From Haematococcus lacustris (taxonomy: Eukaryota > Chlorophyta > Chlorophyceae > Chlamydomonadales > Haematococcaceae), in contig JASKMD010000026.1 of assembly GCA_030144725.1 (NCBI GenBank), positions 976,750 to 1,040,749 of the forward strand: a stretch of 64,000 nt of DNA. The letters are read 5' to 3'. Each line of letters opens with the position of its first letter. The stretch's first letter is position 1. The notes beneath the pieces were generated by a model. The model searched no databases, was not told the origin of the DNA, and was given only the letters and a program-made list of their open reading frames with translations. Below, piece by piece: positions 60,565 through 64,000 of the stretch. The translations under genes and the position numbers were made by a program.

Positions 60565-61322
60565 TTTTTTTTTTTTACGGAGGAGAGTTACAGAGGAAGA
60601 TAAGGAACCAAAACAGCACAAGGTGAGAGGTCAGGAGAGAAAACCGTCATAGGAGAGCAAAGCAGGCAAACCAAGCGACAAGACCACACAAGACAGGAGT
60701 CGAAGACTGGAAGGCCCCCAAAAGACACAAGCCCTCCTACTACACGTTAACGAGGAAACGACTCACCCTCCCGACCCAGCCCCAGAAAAACCCCCACCCG
60801 TGAGAGCCCCCCCGCCCGCAAGAGCTCCCCCTAGCTACCCAGGGGACAAAAAGACAACGCCCCTCTTCCCCCTCCCTCCCAACCCCAGCCTTACCACCCC
60901 CCCGCTCTAAACTACCCAGCCTAAACAACAGACAGGCACTACTCCCACTCCCATACCCTGGACGAAGCCGGCCAGCAATGTGCAACGCATCCCCCTCATG
61001 CCACTCGACAGGTCACACACTCCTGCTGGTCGGTTCTCACCATTGCTGCCAAGCACCCTCCAGGCAGCAAACATCTTTTTCTTCCTTGGTGGCTGGGCTT
61101 GCTGTGCCTGCAGCCTCTCGGTGCCTACGAACATGCCTTATGGGTCAGGCAGCTGCCACATGGTGTGGGAAACAGGTGGCATGTCATGCTAGGGTTACGG
61201 GCTGACAGGCAGCCCATGACGTGATGCCAGGGAACGTAACCCACTGTGACAGGTGGCGTTTCATGCTAGGTTGTCATTCCCTGGAACCAATCACCCACTG
61301 CTGACAAGGCTATGTTCCTACA
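60565..61322 (-). mobile_element. Poly(A) retroposon with 17-bp target-site duplication
   Basis: TGGTCACCCCCGCCATT occurs exactly at 60548-60564 and 61323-61339. The left copy is followed by a run of T (to 60576), which is a poly(A) tail on the minus strand. The minus-strand 5' part (61318-60985) is the 325-bp repeat also found at 49079-49403. The rest is purine-rich on the minus strand and has no RT. It is therefore a SINE-like or 5'-truncated LINE copy. The right end of the CACTA-type element abuts the left duplication. Confidence 0.85.
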
Positions 61323-61339
61323 TGGTCACCCCCGCCATT

Positions 61340-62170
61340 GGCTGCACCCCTGATAACTATCTGACTAATCTTTAAGAGTTTTTCAGCGGTTCTTGCGCAG
61401 GGCGGTGCAGCTCACCAGCGCGAGGCTAGCGGGCTGCTCGGCTGATGTGCACCTTTGCCGGGGCGGGCGAGGGTGTTGTGAATTCTGGTCGCGTTGTGCC
61501 GGGACTGGTCTGATTAGTGGGGCTGTTATCAGCGAATAGCTATCGCGCTCAACGGCTCAGGTTTTCAAAGTTTTGGATTTCTTGTCGGGCGCAGGACCCC
61601 CCTGCCATGTGCTAGTGCTAGTGCTAGTGCTGATAATTTGCTTGATAGTGCTGGTATGGCTTGTGAGCTGTCCCTGTAACACAACAGCGTGCGACTGGTG
61701 TCACGTAAGACCATGTCAAATTTCCATGAAATGGGGTACATTTTCCAGCCGGTTATCGACGCCACTCGGACAGGCCTCAGGCCCAGGGTGTGACGGGCCG
61801 AGTGAGGGGCCTGAAGCTCGGACCTGGCTCGGGACCCCGTCGCTGGCTCGCTCCTGGCCCTCGTTGCTTTCTGCCTGCTCCTCGACCAAGCGACCGCGAC
61901 CTCGACTTGACAGCTGACTGGACCGGATTGGACTTGAAAGCTCAGCTGCGCATAGCTCAGCTGCGCCCTATTCTTACACTAATACTTGTGAAGCGGGAAA
62001 GCACAGTCAGGAAAGCTGCAGAAAACTCCGGAGCTAAGAGACGCAGAGGATTGTCAAACCGCTTACAAGGCTTTCTACGCAAACCGAAAGCACGGACTAG
62101 CGCGTCGAACAGTGCGAAGCAGTCAAATGCGAGTCAAAAGCAGTCAAACGCAAGTCAAATGCAGGCAAAC
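61340..62170. other. Stretch with no recognised gene
   Basis: It contains a short (GTGCTA)n microsatellite (about 61609-61634) and a duplicated word GCTCAGCTGCGC near 61940-61965. Otherwise nothing could be supported. Confidence 0.4.
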
Positions 62171-64000
62171 TTAGATAAACGTGGGCTGACGAATGCCATA
62201 GCTGATAGCTGGCAGGAATCCGGCGGGCTGGCTGGGAGCAGTGGGAGCAGTGGGTAGCGAGCTCACAACAGGTTGCGGTTGCCGCACAGCGCCCTTCACC
62301 CGTGTTCCTTTGCGCACCCTTCCCAGTTGCACGTTGAGGAGACGCGCGGCCTGAATGAACACGTCTTGATGCTCGAAGGACCCCCACATGTCCATGTGGC
62401 GGAGCCCTGGCGGTTTGGCCTTGTTGCACGCCGCTGACATGCAGACAAAGAGGCTGCAGCCATTGAGGAGGCCTGACGTACCTCCCTTGGCTACTGGCAT
62501 CCCCAAGAAAGCATTAACAACCCCCTCTGTTGTAGTGGGAAGATATGTTAATGTGGGCTGCTGACTCCTCCTTGGTGCCTCAGTAGGGGAGGTGGACGGG
62601 CTTGGCCCCTTCGCTGCTGCTGCTAGGGCGGCTGCTAGAGCACTAACTGATATCCACCGGCTTGTTGCTGAGACCTGCTGCTGAGACCCTTTAGTGGGGG
62701 TACAAATCTGCAAGTGTTGCTGACATGCTCCCTGGCCTGCAGCTGCAGCCTGCAGGTGTTGCTGGCCTGCTGCTGCAATCCCCAGGTGCTGCTGGCCTGC
62801 AGCTGCAGCCTGCTGGTGCTGCTGGCTAGCAGCTGCAGCCTCCAGGTGCTGCTGGCCTGCAGCTGCAGCCTGCTGGTGCTGCTGGCCTGCTGCTGCAGCC
62901 TCCAAGTGCTGCTGGCCTGCAGCTACAGCCTCCAGGTGCTGCTGGCCTGCAGCTGCAGCCTCCAGGTGCTGCTGGCCTGCAGCTGCAGCCTGCTGGTGCT
63001 GCTGGCCTGCTGCTGCTGGGTTTTTCTCACGTTGCAGCCATCTTAAAAGGCCACTCCAAGCTTTGATATGTCTTGTATTTCTGTCCAAATGTTGCAGTGC
63101 TACACTCCTACTAATGTTAGGAAACCTGGTTCTGAGATACCACTCAATCAGCAAGACTATCTGCTTGATCTCGCTGACCCTCTTCCCCACCTGCCTTCCT
63201 TCAACCCCTCTGTTGGCACGCCACTGCTTCCCCCCTTCCCCTCCCTCCAAAGATCGCAAGCTAGGGCCCCCCCCACTACCAGACTCCCACAGAGCTATGA
63301 TCTCGCTGGCAGTACCCCACTGTTGTAGAGATTGCACCGAGTATGGCATGGGGGAGATGGAAAGGGCTTCTGCAATCTTCAGAGCAGGGGCATGGGCAGG
63401 GTTGGCCTGCCCTCCTGCTGCTGGCCCCCAGGTCAGTGCAGGGCTGACCTGCCCCCCTGCTGCTGCTGCTGCTGCTGGCCCCCTGGCGAAGGCAGGGGCA
63501 GGGCTGGCCTGCCCTCCTGCTGCTGGTCCCCAGGTGAGGGCAGGGCTGGCCTGCCCCCCTGCTGCTGCTGGCCACAGGGGGAGGGCAGGGCTGGCCTGCC
63601 CTCCTGCTGCTGGCCCCCAGGTGAGGGCAGGGCTGGCCTGCCCCCCTGCTGCTGCTGGCCCCAGGGGGAGGGCAGGGCTGGCTTGCCCTCCTGCTGCTGG
63701 CCCCCTGATGAGGGCAGGGGCAGGGTTGGCCTGCCCTCCTGCTGATGGCCACCAGGTCAGGGCAGGGCTGGCCTGCCCTGCTGCTGCTGCTGGCCCCCTG
63801 GCGAAGGCAGGGGCAGGGCTGGCCTGCCCTCCTGCTGCTGGCCCCCAGGTGGGGGCAGGGCTGGCCTGCCCCCCTGCTGCTGCTGGCCCCAGGGGGAGGG
63901 CAGGGCTGGCCTGCCCCCCTGCTGCTGCTGGCCCCAGGGGGAGGGCAGGGCTGGCCTGCCCCCCTGCTGCTGCTGGCCCCAGGGGGAGGGCAGGGCTGGC
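62171..64000 (-). CDS. Repeat-rich open frame continuing past the window end, function unknown
   Basis: An open frame on the minus strand ends at TAA/TAG-type stop 62171-62173 (last residues RQPTFI). From a Met at 63349 it is 392 residues, but the same frame stays open upstream through the minisatellite towards 64000, so that Met is probably internal. Order: Gly/Pro/Ala-rich repeats (GPAAGGQASPAL units); a unique segment with IEWYLRTRFPNISRSVALQH and KAWSGLLRWLQREKN; about nine 10-residue repeats (AAAAGQQHLE, 62714-63020); and a C-terminal unique part with NAFLGMPVAKGGTSGLLNGC and GSFEHQDVFIQAARLLNVQL. No family was recognised. Repeat units are multiples of three, which favours real coding. 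Confidence 0.5.
   Translation of the reverse strand, partial: ASPALPLGPAAAGGQASPALPLGPAAAGGQASPALPLGPAAAGGQASPAPTWGPAAGGQASPAPAFARGPAAAAGQASPALTWWPSAGGQANPAPALIRGPAAGGQASPALPLGPAAAGGQASPALTWGPAAGGQASPALPLWPAAAGGQASPALTWGPAAGGQASPAPAFARGPAAAAAAGGQVSPALTWGPAAGGQANPAHAPALKIAEALSISPMPYSVQSLQQWGTASEIIALWESGSGGGPSLRSLEGGEGGKQWRANRGVEGRQVGKRVSEIKQIVLLIEWYLRTRFPNISRSVALQHLDRNTRHIKAWSGLLRWLQREKNPAAAGQQHQQAAAAGQQHLEAAAAGQQHLEAVAAGQQHLEAAAAGQQHQQAAAAGQQHLEAAAASQQHQQAAAAGQQHLGIAAAGQQHLQAAAAGQGACQQHLQICTPTKGSQQQVSATSRWISVSALAAALAAAAKGPSPSTSPTEAPRRSQQPTLTYLPTTTEGVVNAFLGMPVAKGGTSGLLNGCSLFVCMSAACNKAKPPGLRHMDMWGSFEHQDVFIQAARLLNVQLGRVRKGTRVKGAVRQPQPVVSSLPTAPTAPSQPAGFLPAISYGIRQPTFI
63400..64000. repeat. Minisatellite of about 60 bp, coding phase preserved
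   Basis: Units of GGCAGGGCTGGCCTGCCC plus a (CTG)n block of varying length and GGCCCC.AGG run to the window end. Length changes are in multiples of three in the minus-strand frame. Confidence 0.88.

Overview
The window looks like nuclear DNA of a green alga of the Chlamydomonas/Haematococcus type. The reasons are intron-rich genes with GT..AG introns, GC-rich coding sequence, glutamine- and alanine-rich low-complexity proteins, two genes for ciliary proteins, a dual-endonuclease LINE of a kind described from Chlamydomonas, and very heavy simple-repeat content in introns. The taxonomic call is an inference. No prokaryotic-style operon, rRNA, convincing tRNA or CRISPR array was seen.

Host genes, all on the minus strand. 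(1) A partial gene at 1-370 with a very basic N-terminus. (2) A coiled-coil plus leucine-rich-repeat gene at 886-7776, 13 phase-consistent exons, whose 5' end runs towards an assembly gap (8232-8731). (3) A CFAP119/CCDC189-like ciliary gene at 24122-28625. (4) A very long Q-rich gene at 31158-42692 with a domain resembling the acidic N-terminal domain of hnRNP Q/R. (5) A complete 14-exon homologue of the axonemal dynein protein IC97/CASC1/DNAI7 at 49530-57625. (6) An unfinished repeat-rich ORF from 62171 past the window end. Exon models were made by hand from splice sites and codon phase.

Mobile DNA fills most of the rest. A 7.6-kb LINE (8827 to about 16414) has one open frame with an APE-type endonuclease, reverse transcriptase, PHD finger, RNase H and a C-terminal CCHC plus PD-(D/E)xK-like nuclease, which is Dualen/RandI-type architecture. 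It sits in an intron of a Fanzor-like (TnpB-related RuvC nuclease) gene copy. Six Fanzor-like copies or relics were found (16537-17064, 20963-21194, 43362-43861, 44867-45824, 46523-48140, 56157-56760). They fall into about three subfamilies, and five carry clear lesions or are fragments. Pairs of copies share conserved sequence just 3' of the stop codon, which is where an omega-RNA would be expected. Non-autonomous DNA elements include a 2.5-kb TIR element with an 8-bp duplication (21271-23762), a hAT-type MITE (33416-33704), a PIF/Harbinger-type MITE (57906-59255) and a CACTA-ended element (59761-60549). A poly(A) retroposon with a 17-bp target duplication lies at 60565-61322.

Simple-sequence arrays are extreme: 1.8 kb of GGGGC, about 1.8 kb of a 100-bp GGT-rich unit, and CAGG, AGGTC, GGGTCA, GGGGA and CCCACC arrays. 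Most lie inside introns of the host genes, whose exons stay intact around them.
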